This document shows, one piece after another, positions 50,266-58,545 of a stretch of 64,000 nt of DNA. Each line of letters starts with the position of its first letter. Positions within the stretch are counted from its first letter, which is position 1. The DNA is from Oscillibacter sp. MSJ-31 (lineage in GTDB: Bacteria > Bacillota > Clostridia > Oscillospirales > Oscillospiraceae). The stretch is from the NCBI RefSeq assembly GCF_018918025.1, contig NZ_JAHLPT010000002.1:124001-188000 (forward strand), read 5' to 3'. Made by a program: the position numbers and the translations under genes. The notes below the pieces were generated by a model. It was not told where the DNA came from. It ran no database searches and worked only from the letters and a program-made list of their open reading frames with translations.

Positions 50266-50928
50266 TTAGCTCGCAGCAGCCTCTGATCGATTCTGCTCGC
50301 GGAACTCATATGGCAAAGTCAAACCCAAATCATATTCGAGAAGCAGCTTCTTTGCAGTCAACTGATGAGAAAGCATGGGGCGAACTTCATCCATCATTGC
50401 TAATCCGGCGCGATAGCCGAGATAAAAGGAATGAAGTATATTGCTGTGAATTCGTTGATCCCACGCGCATAGTACAGACACGATATGTTCACAAGCTTCA
50501 GGTTCCAACGTTTCCATGAGGGCATCGCTCTTTTCCAGAATGCTGGAATTACGCTTATAAAACTCGCAATGCCGCTCCATTCCGGGCATCGTACAAATTC
50601 CTTTCTGTACGCTGGAATCGAAGTCATACTGCTGCCGATCACCGTGAACAAATAACTGCTCGAAGGCACACATAATGCCGCAGATAAAGCTATAGCGGTC
50701 TGCATAGGCGCGATTCTCCCGATAGAGATTCTCCACCTCAGTCAGCAATGTTCTTTGCTCATCGGTCAGGTGATGTACACAATACGCATCCGCATCCGAA
50801 TAGGCATCCTCCACAGCTTTGAGTAACCCGCTTGCGACATCCTCCTCATAGGCCTTTTCAAGTGCTGCTTCAAAGTACGGTGCAAAAACATTCCTTTGAA
50901 GTTCTTCCAAAATCATTTTCGTATTCAT
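50266..50928 (-). CDS. hypothetical helical protein, 220 aa
   Basis: No family recognised. Long amphipathic helices (MILEELQRNVFAPYFEAALE) suggest an all-alpha, acidic soluble protein; a coiled-coil portion is possible. The start at 50928 follows AAGGAGG by 6 bases; ATG 50934 is too close. It converges on the MazF-like gene and is transcribed alone. It is not an obvious antitoxin: too long, without a DNA-binding motif, and on the other strand. Confidence 0.6.
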   Translation of the reverse strand: MNTKMILEELQRNVFAPYFEAALEKAYEEDVASGLLKAVEDAYSDADAYCVHHLTDEQRTLLTEVENLYRENRAYADRYSFICGIMCAFEQLFVHGDRQQYDFDSSVQKGICTMPGMERHCEFYKRNSSILEKSDALMETLEPEACEHIVSVLCAWDQRIHSNILHSFYLGYRAGLAMMDEVRPMLSHQLTAKKLLLEYDLGLTLPYEFREQNRSEAAAS

Positions 50929-51030
50929 AGCCATCCTCCTTATTACGTGGTTTTGTGCTTTGCCCTTTCAGGTACATTGTACTTAATCCGACACGAGAAT
51001 TCTGTCGAAATCAGGGGATGCAAAAAGAAA

Positions 51031-51062
51031 AAGCAGGATTTTGAGTTATCAAAATCCTGCTT
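51031..51062 (-). terminator. terminator of XRE gene
   Basis: AAGCAGGATTTTG-AGTTAT-CAAAATCCTGCTT is a perfect 13-bp stem, followed on the minus strand by TTTCTTTTTG. Confidence 0.85.
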
Positions 51063-51069
51063 GATGCAT

Positions 51070-51402
51070 TTAGGTATTCTTCTTAATGATAGGCGCTACT
51101 GCTTTTGCTATCTCTTTCATCAGGCCTGCCTGCTTCTCAGTCATTCCATGTTCCTCAATTTCCGGCGTAGGAATGTACTCCATCGGTTTGTCTACTCGAC
51201 CCGAAAGGAAGTCAATGGAAGCATCCAGCGCTTCAGCAATATTGTAAATTGTCTGATAGCTGGGGCCTCTGGATCCACACTCAATGTGTAACAAGGAAAC
51301 CTCGCTGATTCCTATTTTCTCAGCCAGTTCGCTTGCCGTCATGCCGCGATGTTTCCGTATTGCACGGATGCGTGAGCCAGACAACTTGTTGTCAATAGTC
51401 AT
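51070..51402 (-). CDS. XRE-family regulator
   Basis: A 110-aa protein with an HTH_3 domain (about 10-65: IRAIRKHRGMTASELAEKIG, then EVSLLHIECGSRGPSY) and a helical tail. It diverges from the secreted hydrolase gene at 51623. Two ACTATGGyCATA-like sites between the genes are probable operators. On the minus strand a TTCTGC / 17 bases / TATACT promoter lies upstream. The only other gene obviously under its control is the hydrolase and whatever is co-transcribed with it. Confidence 0.85.
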   Translation of the reverse strand: MTIDNKLSGSRIRAIRKHRGMTASELAEKIGISEVSLLHIECGSRGPSYQTIYNIAEALDASIDFLSGRVDKPMEYIPTPEIEEHGMTEKQAGLMKEIAKAVAPIIKKNT

Positions 51403-51464
51403 GCAGATAACCTTCCTGTTATAATCTGCACTCAGTATAACCTGATTCCATTCTCAGCAGAATG

Positions 51465-51580
51465 TGCTACTATGGTCATAGCACCTATTTAGCCATACAA
51501 GGGCAATCACTTTACGATATAGACCTCACATTGAGTTGTCCTGTTTATCGTACAGGTGATGCCATAAACTATGGCCATAA
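51465..51580. promoter_or_regulatory. shared control region: two XRE-like sites flanking WYL-type promoter D
   Basis: TGCTA...TAGCA with the core CTATGGTCATAG lies at 51465-51483, and a related CTATGGCCATAA at 51569-51580. Between them TTGTCCTGTTTATCGTACAG (51536-51555) is followed after 9 bases by TAAACT (51565-51570), the same arrangement as promoter A at 33628-33663. Confidence 0.6.
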
Positions 51581-51622
51581 GCTGAAATAGTTATAGTGTC
51601 ACACGGTAAAAGGAGTATTACA

Positions 51623-52801
51623 TTGAAAAAGAGAACATTGCTTCCGCTGATTATGGCATTGATCCTTTTCTTATGCAGCGTATATTGGGCGAATCCCAAT
51701 GTCTCCGCAACTAAGAATAATGTGCCTGGCAGCACAATTGAATCCATCCCTACAGAATCATTGCCAGATCAATCGCACGGCTCCGAGGATCCGCCTTCCG
51801 ATGAGGAGCAAACCGAGCATCATGATATTCCGGTTGGTTCAACATTTGAAGTACACTTTATTGACGTCGGGCAAGGAGATTGTTCCTTGATCCTCTGCGA
51901 CGGGAAGGCCATGATCATTGACGGCGGCGAAGCATCTGAATCCAGCAAAGTGTACGTCTACCTCAAGGCCCATGGTATTGATCATCTGGAGTATTTAGTA
52001 GCTACCCACGCACACTCAGATCACATCGGGGGATTGTCCGGTGCTTTGAACTATGCAACCGTTGAAAAAGCACTTTGCCCTGTCACGCAGTACGACTCTA
52101 AGACATTTCAGAGTCTTTTGAAATATCTGGGTAACCAAGGGATCGAAATCACAACACCGATTGCCGGAGACTCCTTTATGTTGGGCAGTGCCTCTGTCCA
52201 GATTCTTGGGCCTCAGAAACCATATGACAACGCAAATGACACATCCATTGTATTGAAGGTAACCTACGGGCAAACGTCATTCCTCTTCACCGGCGATGCC
52301 GAGCGCACCGCTGAAGCTGATATTTTGAATGCCGGATTTGACCTATCTTCCACTGTCTTGAAGGTTGGACATCATGGTAGCGAAAGCAGTACCAGTTATC
52401 CATTTCTCCGAGCGATCATGCCGCAATACGCTGTGATTCAGGTCGGGAAAGGCAATTCCTACGGTCACCCCACGGAAGCTACGCTGAGTCGGCTGCGAGA
52501 TGCTGATGTGCAGGTCTATCGCACCGATCTTCAGGGCACTGTGGTCTGCACGAGTGATGGTAGAACGGTATCTTTCTCAACTGAGAAAAACGAGGATATC
52601 CAAACAAATCCCACTGCGCCAACTACATCGGTACCGGCCAACGTAAGCGCCAGTGGTGCGTATATAGGCAATACCAACTCCAAGAAGTATCACCTGCCAA
52701 GCTGCAAGAATCTCCCAGCTGAGAAGAATCGCGTGCAGCTGCATTCCCGCGAGGAAGCACTTGAAAAAGGCTACAGCCCATGTGGCAACTGCAAACCGTA
52801 A
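51623..52801 (+). CDS. secreted ComEC-like metallo-beta-lactamase-fold hydrolase with zinc module
   Basis: TTG 51623 is the start (AAGGAG 7 bases upstream). A hydrophobic leader (LLPLIMALILFLCSVYWA) sends the protein out. The MBL domain (about 70-320) shows HFIDVGQGDCSLI, THAHSDHIGG (about 127-136), FTGDAE and KVGHHGSESS, as in the C-terminal domain of ComEC and related secreted nucleases. After a Thr/Pro-rich linker, residues 350-392 hold one zinc module, YHLPSCKNL...CGNC, the same type as in the protein at 33753. Likely an extracellular nuclease or phosphodiesterase. Control by both XRE and WYL regulators is suggested by its promoter. Confidence 0.82.
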   Translation: MKKRTLLPLIMALILFLCSVYWANPNVSATKNNVPGSTIESIPTESLPDQSHGSEDPPSDEEQTEHHDIPVGSTFEVHFIDVGQGDCSLILCDGKAMIIDGGEASESSKVYVYLKAHGIDHLEYLVATHAHSDHIGGLSGALNYATVEKALCPVTQYDSKTFQSLLKYLGNQGIEITTPIAGDSFMLGSASVQILGPQKPYDNANDTSIVLKVTYGQTSFLFTGDAERTAEADILNAGFDLSSTVLKVGHHGSESSTSYPFLRAIMPQYAVIQVGKGNSYGHPTEATLSRLRDADVQVYRTDLQGTVVCTSDGRTVSFSTEKNEDIQTNPTAPTTSVPANVSASGAYIGNTNSKKYHLPSCKNLPAEKNRVQLHSREEALEKGYSPCGNCKP

Positions 52802-52822
52802 TAACTGAAAGGAGTCTGACTG

Positions 52823-53836
52823 ATGGATTTTGACAGCATTATGAGAGAGATCACCTCCGAACTGACAGGAGATCCAGCGCATGACGTTCCCTATTTGCAA
52901 GAACAAACCAGACGATATAAGGATCATGAGATGAGTACTGAGATCAGCAGAGCTTGTGGACGTCTGATTTTTCAAGTTCTACCCGATGACAAGAAGCAGC
53001 CTCTTACTGATATTCTCAAGAAAAATGACATGGGTTTTGAGGCCGCACTGGAAGAAGCGCAATTCAACATCTACAAGAAGAAGTACGACGTTGCATTGAA
53101 GATCTTAGAGGGCGTCGTTGAAAAAATCCGCGACCTGCGCATATTGAAGGATGACAAGGTAACTGAATACCACACCTTCAATGAAACATTCGAAGAAGTC
53201 CTATACCGGTACCTTTATGAGCCGCAGCGAGACCTGCGACCTGCAAATCCGACTTGGACTCGTGCATTCTACCTTTACGGAAACACCCTCTTTGAGCTGA
53301 ACCGGCTTGAGGAAGCACAAGCTGTGCTGAAAGAAGCGCTGCATTGGAACCCCGTCGATTCCGAGATCAATTTTGAGTACATCGAAACCTATAAATCGCT
53401 TGGTGATCTGGATACCTTTTTCCGTCTCAGCAAGGAGGCATTCCGTTTTGCATTTAAGCCGCAGGATGTCGCTCGCTGTTATAGGAACATCGCATTTTTC
53501 TTTGTAGAAAAAGAGATGTATAATGAAGCAATGGGATGTCTGCAAATGAGCACGTTGTTTGAAGAGTCCAACATTGCCCAATCTGAAATGTACTACATAC
53601 ACCAAATCACAGAAGGAAAAGCGAAGCTGCCCACGCCGGAAGAGCTTCGTGCAATTGCCGAACAGCACGGTTTTCCCATGGGAGCTAATCAAAAGGTTCT
53701 CAATATCGCATTTTCGCTTGGTAAGCAGGCAGTAGAAAACGGCAACAAGCACGCCGGCAAGTATTTCTTGTCCATTGCCTATGACCTTACAAACGATGAA
53801 ATGGTTAAGAGCTGGCTGGACAAATGTGACGATTAA
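52823..53836 (+). CDS. TPR-like repeat protein
   Basis: A 337-aa all-helical protein. Residues 135-260 contain consecutive TPR-like helix pairs (ARAFYLYGNTLFELNRLEEA, AQAVLKEALHWNPVD, then INFEYIETYKSLGDLDTFFR). TPRs bind partner proteins. AAAGGAG lies 8 bases before the ATG, and the gene is 21 bases after the secreted hydrolase, so they are co-transcribed. Target unknown. Confidence 0.75.
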   Translation: MDFDSIMREITSELTGDPAHDVPYLQEQTRRYKDHEMSTEISRACGRLIFQVLPDDKKQPLTDILKKNDMGFEAALEEAQFNIYKKKYDVALKILEGVVEKIRDLRILKDDKVTEYHTFNETFEEVLYRYLYEPQRDLRPANPTWTRAFYLYGNTLFELNRLEEAQAVLKEALHWNPVDSEINFEYIETYKSLGDLDTFFRLSKEAFRFAFKPQDVARCYRNIAFFFVEKEMYNEAMGCLQMSTLFEESNIAQSEMYYIHQITEGKAKLPTPEELRAIAEQHGFPMGANQKVLNIAFSLGKQAVENGNKHAGKYFLSIAYDLTNDEMVKSWLDKCDD

Positions 53837-53865
53837 CGCACAGTCAATTAGAACGGAGGGAAACT

Positions 53866-54672
53866 ATGTACGGAGCAATTCTTGGTGACATCATTGGCAG
53901 CCCCTATGAGTTTGATATGGGCAATAAAAGTAAGAGCTTTCCCCTCTTTTCTGCCCGATCCCAATTCACAGACGACACCGTTATGACTTTAGCGGTCGCC
54001 CAAGGTTTCATGGAAAGCCCCATCAATGCAGATGATGAAACGATTCGAAAGAACTTGGAAAAGGCAATGCGCGAAATTGGCAAGCGCTATCCTGACGCGG
54101 GCTACGGAACGCATTTTGGAATGTGGCTCTTCTTAAACGGCCACGCCCCTTATAATAGTTTCGGAAACGGTTCTGCTATGCGAGTATCCTCTGTCGCGTG
54201 GTTATTTGATGATCTCGCTTCAGTTCGTCATGCAGCCCGTCTTTCCGCCGAGGTGACGCACAATCACCCAGAAGGAATTAAGGGGGCGGAAGCTACCGCC
54301 TCCGCCATTTACCTGGCAAGAACCAGGCACACAAAAGAAGAAATTAAAACCTACATCGTGGATAACTTTGATTATGACCTAAACCGAACCTGTGACGAGA
54401 TCCGGCCAACATATCACCATGTTGAGAGCTGTCAGAAATCCGTACCAGAAGCAATAACCGCTTTTCTAGAAGGAACTGACTTTGAGGATGTCATTCGCAC
54501 AGTAATCTCTCTTGGCGGCGATTGTGATACGCTTGCCGCTATTGCAGGCAGTATTGCAGAAGGCTTTTATGGTGTTCCTGATAACCTCAAACAGGAATGT
54601 ATGACACGCCTGCCCGAAGATCTAAAGGAAATTTTGATCCGATTTGAAGCTTGTTTAGGAAACAAAAAGTAA
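53866..54672 (+). CDS. ADP-ribosylglycohydrolase (DraG/ARH family)
   Basis: A 268-aa enzyme that removes ADP-ribose from proteins, nucleic acids or free adducts. The start YGAILGDIIGSPYEF and FTDDTVMTLAVA give the first metal-binding block, GNGSAMRVSSVAWLF the substrate region, and LGGDCDTLAAIAGSIAEGFY the second metal block with Asp pair. GGAGG lies 6 bases before the ATG. Some defence and toxin systems use ADP-ribosylation; this enzyme could serve as the reversal step, but no partner transferase is seen nearby. Confidence 0.9.
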   Translation: MYGAILGDIIGSPYEFDMGNKSKSFPLFSARSQFTDDTVMTLAVAQGFMESPINADDETIRKNLEKAMREIGKRYPDAGYGTHFGMWLFLNGHAPYNSFGNGSAMRVSSVAWLFDDLASVRHAARLSAEVTHNHPEGIKGAEATASAIYLARTRHTKEEIKTYIVDNFDYDLNRTCDEIRPTYHHVESCQKSVPEAITAFLEGTDFEDVIRTVISLGGDCDTLAAIAGSIAEGFYGVPDNLKQECMTRLPEDLKEILIRFEACLGNKK

Positions 54673-54760
54673 GAGGGATATACTGTTCACTAGACAGGCC
54701 GTTCTTTCAAGATTTGGATGAAGCACCTATCTGTAATTATGAAATGGTGGAGGTGACAGC

Positions 54761-55960
54761 ATGGCAAAGGATATCAAGAAACGCTCAGCCAGCCATATTT
54801 ACTTCGGTGTAGACAAGGATACCGGCGCGCTGCGGCACATCTCCCGAGTGCTAAGCGGAGCGAAGTGTAATTGCAAATGCGCCCTGTGTGGAGAATCATT
54901 TGAGGCTCGTAAGGGTACGCAGCGAAGGCATCACTTCGCTCATGTGTCAAACTATGAGTGCATGTACGCCGGCGAGGTAGCCGTTTACCTCGGATTTTCC
55001 AGTGTTCTGCAAGAATTAAAATCAATCCGGTTACCTGCTATTACTCTTCGTTTCCCTACATGGGGAGAAGCTGAAACTCTTCAAGCAGCTCGTTCTATTG
55101 CAATCGACGAGGTTTTCTACGAGTGCAAAGAACTCGCATATCCACCGATGCTTCGAGTTGCGGCTGGTGGCAATCTGCTGCGGATCATTCTGAATTTCGG
55201 CAACTATTACGATGACTCTGATATAGAAGGATTGTCCGTAGAAGCAAAGATTGGCGGGTACTCAACTCTGATGTATCAAATGCCAAGAGTTGATGATGAC
55301 AATTTCTCTCCAGAACAACTTGCTGACGTCATTAAATCCAGCTCTCAAGCACGATGGATATTCAGTAGGCTTGAGGAACAGTGGAAAGAGCGCTTTCGCA
55401 GCGTTGCGACAACGCCAAAGATACACGGGCATGGATGTTTCTGTCCCTTATCAAAGAGCTTCCACGAAGGGAAATACTATGCCCAACAAGAGGACTGTGC
55501 TTATTGCGGATATAACCTTGCCACACCCCCGGCCTGTCTCTGCACCGCCGAATCGGGTATCCGCCACAAGGCTGATTTCAAACGTAGTGAAGCAGACCGC
55601 AAAGCTGAAATTGAAAAAATGCGCCTTGCTAATGAGGCTTCTTTGCAGCGCAGGTTAGCCATGATTGAAGCTCAGAAGGCCCAGCGGAATACTGCTCCCA
55701 TCGAAAAGCCAATAATTGCCGCTGCACCTCAGAAGCCACCAGCACCAACTGAAGAAGAGTTGAATCTTGCATACCAAGATATTGTCGCTTCATTTGATCT
55801 CCTTTCAGACGCTTGGACCATGGATAAGTATGGCCGGCGTTGGATCCAATGCAAAACCTGTGGCAAAATCAAGCGTGACGCAGAAATGGCAACTTATGGC
55901 GGTAGCGATGGTCCCAATCGCGGTATTTGCGCTGAATGCTCGCGTAAAGGTCTCGGGTAA
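54761..55960 (+). CDS. CoiA-like nuclease/zinc protein
   Basis: A 399-aa protein. The N-terminal CALCGESFEARKG...HHFAHVSNYEC block is the Cys/His pattern at the start of competence protein CoiA. The following EVAVYLGFSSVLQELKSIRL resembles the first part of its nuclease-like domain, though the full catalytic set was not clear to me. A second Cys/His cluster lies near 222-262 (HGHGCFC...CAYCGY), a Lys/Glu-rich coiled coil near 275-305, and a C-terminal CKTCGK...CAECSRK zinc ribbon. GGAGG lies 7 bases before the ATG. Role probably in DNA processing. Confidence 0.7.
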   Translation: MAKDIKKRSASHIYFGVDKDTGALRHISRVLSGAKCNCKCALCGESFEARKGTQRRHHFAHVSNYECMYAGEVAVYLGFSSVLQELKSIRLPAITLRFPTWGEAETLQAARSIAIDEVFYECKELAYPPMLRVAAGGNLLRIILNFGNYYDDSDIEGLSVEAKIGGYSTLMYQMPRVDDDNFSPEQLADVIKSSSQARWIFSRLEEQWKERFRSVATTPKIHGHGCFCPLSKSFHEGKYYAQQEDCAYCGYNLATPPACLCTAESGIRHKADFKRSEADRKAEIEKMRLANEASLQRRLAMIEAQKAQRNTAPIEKPIIAAAPQKPPAPTEEELNLAYQDIVASFDLLSDAWTMDKYGRRWIQCKTCGKIKRDAEMATYGGSDGPNRGICAECSRKGLG

Positions 55961-56061
55961 GCACCCATTTGTCGAAACAAAGCAGTTCTGGTTGATATTA
56001 TTCGCATGATGGTGTAAAATAGGAGCATCAATCATATTCATGCTGCAGCTATGGCAGCCAG

Positions 56062-56093
56062 AGAGGGGTTCTGCCACAAGCAGGACCTCTTTG
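56062..56093 (+). terminator. attenuator-like hairpin before small HTH gene
   Basis: GGGGTTCTGC pairs with GCAGGACCTC-like sequence across CACAA (with G-T pairs) and is followed by TTT. It lies 20 bases before the small HTH gene and the restriction locus. Confidence 0.5.
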
Positions 56094-56113
56094 CGTTTAG
56101 ACGGGGTGATACG

Positions 56114-56320
56114 ATGAATTATATGACCATTACCGAAGCGTCAAAAAAATGGAATCTGTCCACAAGAAGAATTCAGACTCTCTGCAGCACCGGGAGGATT
56201 CCCGGCGTAGAGCGTTTGGGATATTGTTGGGCTATTCCAATTGATGCGCAGAAGCCTTCTGATGCTAGGATTAAAAGTGGGAAGTACATTCGTTCAAAGG
56301 ATGTTTCTTCCAAAGAATGA
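56114..56320 (+). CDS. small HTH DNA-binding protein at restriction locus
   Basis: A 68-aa protein with a MerR/excisionase-type HTH (TITEASKKWNLSTRRIQTLC, then a wing with GYCWAIP). Such proteins commonly precede restriction-modification or toxin genes and probably control them. GGGGTGATACG precedes the ATG at 56114. It lies 44 bases before hsdM, in the same direction. Confidence 0.75.
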   Translation: MNYMTITEASKKWNLSTRRIQTLCSTGRIPGVERLGYCWAIPIDAQKPSDARIKSGKYIRSKDVSSKE

Positions 56321-56364
56321 GTCAAATCATCTAAGCAGGAAAACAACAATCGGAGGAGTTCACG

Positions 56365-58170
56365 ATGTCTATAAGCGATCTGCAAAAGCAAACAAATGCA
56401 AATATTCAGGCGAAAGCTAATCTAATCTGGGAAATTGCCACCCATTTGGTGGGGCTTTTTAAGCCACATGAGTATGGCAAGGTTATTCTCCCCATGACGG
56501 TTTTGAAGCGTTTCGATGACGCTCTAAAACCCACTAAAGATGCTGTTGTAGAGATGGCAAAGAAGTTGGATTCACAGCATGTAGAAGGCGTTGCTCGCGA
56601 TGGTATTCTGTGCCGCGTTTCCCACTACGACTTCTACAATACCAGCAACTACGACTTTGCAAAACTGATTGCTGACCCTGACAATATTGAAATCAACTTT
56701 GAGGCATATCTTCAGGGCTTCTCTTCTAATGTTAAGGATATTATCGACAACTTCGATTTCACCAATACCGTCAAACTGATGGTCAAGGGTGGCGTCCTGT
56801 TCGTGACCCTGCAAGAGTTCAACTCGGCAAAAGGCGATATGTCTCCGGACAAGATCACCTCTGCAGATATGGGTTATATCTTCGAGGAACTCATCCGGAA
56901 ATTCTCCGAATCTTATGATGAGCAAGCAGGAGCGCACTTTACCAGCCGCGATATCATCTATCTGATGACAGAGTTGTTAGTAGCTCCCGAGAAGGCAGCG
57001 ATTGTGGCTGAGGGCTGCACCAAAACCGCTTACGATATGGCTATGGGCACTTCTCAGATGCTAGGCTGCCTAACTGAACGTTTACAGGACATCAGTCCCG
57101 ATGCCGCTTTGACTTGTTTCGGTCAAGAGTTCAATCCAGAAACCTACGCTATCGCTAAGGCGGACATGCTCATTAAGGGCGGCAACTCTTCCGGTATGAA
57201 ATTCGGCGATACTCTCTTACAAAAAGATTTCGACAGTAAAACCCCTGGAGATCAATTTGAGGGTTATGAGTTCGACTATATTATTTCCAATCCACCTTTT
57301 GGTATCGATTGGAAACGTGAAAAACTCTCTGTTGAGAGTGAAGCGAAGCGCGGTTTTGACGGACGCTTCGGTCCCGGTCTGCCGGCTATTTCCGACGGCC
57401 AGATGCTTTTCATGCTCAACGGTGTGAAGAAGCTGAAAGAAAGATCCGGCAGAATGGCAATCATCCAGAATGGTTCCTCCCTATTTACCGGTGATGCCGG
57501 CTCCGGTGCATCTGAGATTCGCAGATATGTTATTGAAGGTGACCTTGTAGAAGCAATCATCCAACTCCCCACTGATCTTTTTTATAACACTGGTATTTCG
57601 ACATACATCTGGGTGCTGGCCAAGGGCAAACCCATGAATCGCTGCGGAAAGGTGCAGCTCATCGACGCTTCCAAGTGCTTTGTGAAGCGCCGTAAAAACA
57701 TCGGCTCCAAGCGTGTTGACCTGGACGATGCCTGCATCGACCTCATTCTCCGTGCATACGAGGGCTTTACGGACGAAACCTATCAGGAGAATGACCTTGT
57801 GGTGGAATCCAAGGTGTTTAACAACCGTTTCTTTGGCTTCACCAAGGTGACGGTAGAGACTACTCTGACGGATGGCAGCGGCAAGCCTGTCCTGAAAAAG
57901 GGCAAGAAGCAGCCGGTCAGGGGCGCATCCGACACGGAGATCATCCCGCTTTCAGAGGACATTGATGCCTATATGGAGAAAAATGTGCTGCCCTATAATC
58001 CTTTAGCTTACATTGACCACACCAAGGACAAGATCGGCTATGAGGTGCCCTTTACCCGATTGTTCTATAAATTCGTTCCACCCACACCATCTGACGAGAT
58101 TTTCGCAGAAATCATTGAGTTTGAGGCCGAAGAAACGGTACTCATGAATGAATTGTTCCATAAGGAGTAA
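56365..58170 (+). CDS. hsdM: type I restriction-modification methyltransferase subunit
   Basis: A 601-aa N6-adenine methyltransferase. The N-terminal HsdM_N region begins QANIQAKANLIWEIATHLVG-like sequence, then QAGAHFTSRDI. Motif I is YDMAMGTSQML (about 222-232), a variant of DPACGTGGML, and motif IV is NPPF (about 309-312). FGQEFNPETYAIAKADMLIK fits the family as well. Some members share this motif I variant, so it is probably active. It works with HsdS for methylation, and with HsdR for cutting of unmodified DNA. GGAGG lies 8 bases before the ATG. Confidence 0.94.
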   Translation: MSISDLQKQTNANIQAKANLIWEIATHLVGLFKPHEYGKVILPMTVLKRFDDALKPTKDAVVEMAKKLDSQHVEGVARDGILCRVSHYDFYNTSNYDFAKLIADPDNIEINFEAYLQGFSSNVKDIIDNFDFTNTVKLMVKGGVLFVTLQEFNSAKGDMSPDKITSADMGYIFEELIRKFSESYDEQAGAHFTSRDIIYLMTELLVAPEKAAIVAEGCTKTAYDMAMGTSQMLGCLTERLQDISPDAALTCFGQEFNPETYAIAKADMLIKGGNSSGMKFGDTLLQKDFDSKTPGDQFEGYEFDYIISNPPFGIDWKREKLSVESEAKRGFDGRFGPGLPAISDGQMLFMLNGVKKLKERSGRMAIIQNGSSLFTGDAGSGASEIRRYVIEGDLVEAIIQLPTDLFYNTGISTYIWVLAKGKPMNRCGKVQLIDASKCFVKRRKNIGSKRVDLDDACIDLILRAYEGFTDETYQENDLVVESKVFNNRFFGFTKVTVETTLTDGSGKPVLKKGKKQPVRGASDTEIIPLSEDIDAYMEKNVLPYNPLAYIDHTKDKIGYEVPFTRLFYKFVPPTPSDEIFAEIIEFEAEETVLMNELFHKE

Positions 58171-58173
58171 AAA

Positions 58174-58545
58174 GTGAGAGAACTTTTCAGTTTTATATTC
58201 GATAAACTTACCGATCCCCTTGGACTGCCTATCGCTGCTTGGAAAGAGTGGCTGATTCTGTTTGCTCTTGGAGAACTCGCACATGTTATTGCCTTCAGAG
58301 TTGTCGGCAATATGTATGACGCGGGCGATATTTCAACTAGTATCGGCGGCAGCTTCTTCCATTGGCTAATTCGACTCATTGCGTTTTTAATTATGTGGAC
58401 CATCGCATACGGTACAATTCGAGTTTGGCAATTCTGTGCAGCTCATTGGATTGCAGTTCTCATAGCACTCGGCGGTTTGCTTGCGCTCGGAATTATTGGG
58501 TTTATTGGTTACCGCAATATGAAAGGTGGTACGCAGAATGCGTGA
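58174..58545 (+). CDS. small membrane protein inside restriction operon, 123 aa
   Basis: Three hydrophobic helices (about 23-42, 58-80 and 87-110) and a short polar tail. The start is GTG 58174 with AAGGAG a few bases upstream, and the stop overlaps hsdS by 8 bases. No family recognised. A membrane protein is not part of the classic type I complex; it may be a passenger, or a membrane effector linked to the defence genes. Confidence 0.6.
   Translation: MRELFSFIFDKLTDPLGLPIAAWKEWLILFALGELAHVIAFRVVGNMYDAGDISTSIGGSFFHWLIRLIAFLIMWTIAYGTIRVWQFCAAHWIAVLIALGGLLALGIIGFIGYRNMKGGTQNA

Noticed and set aside
57029-57065. HsdM motif I variant as a sign of a dead methyltransferase
   Set aside because: I recall the same AMGTSQML form in other intact HsdM proteins, and NPPF is normal, so inactivation is not supported.
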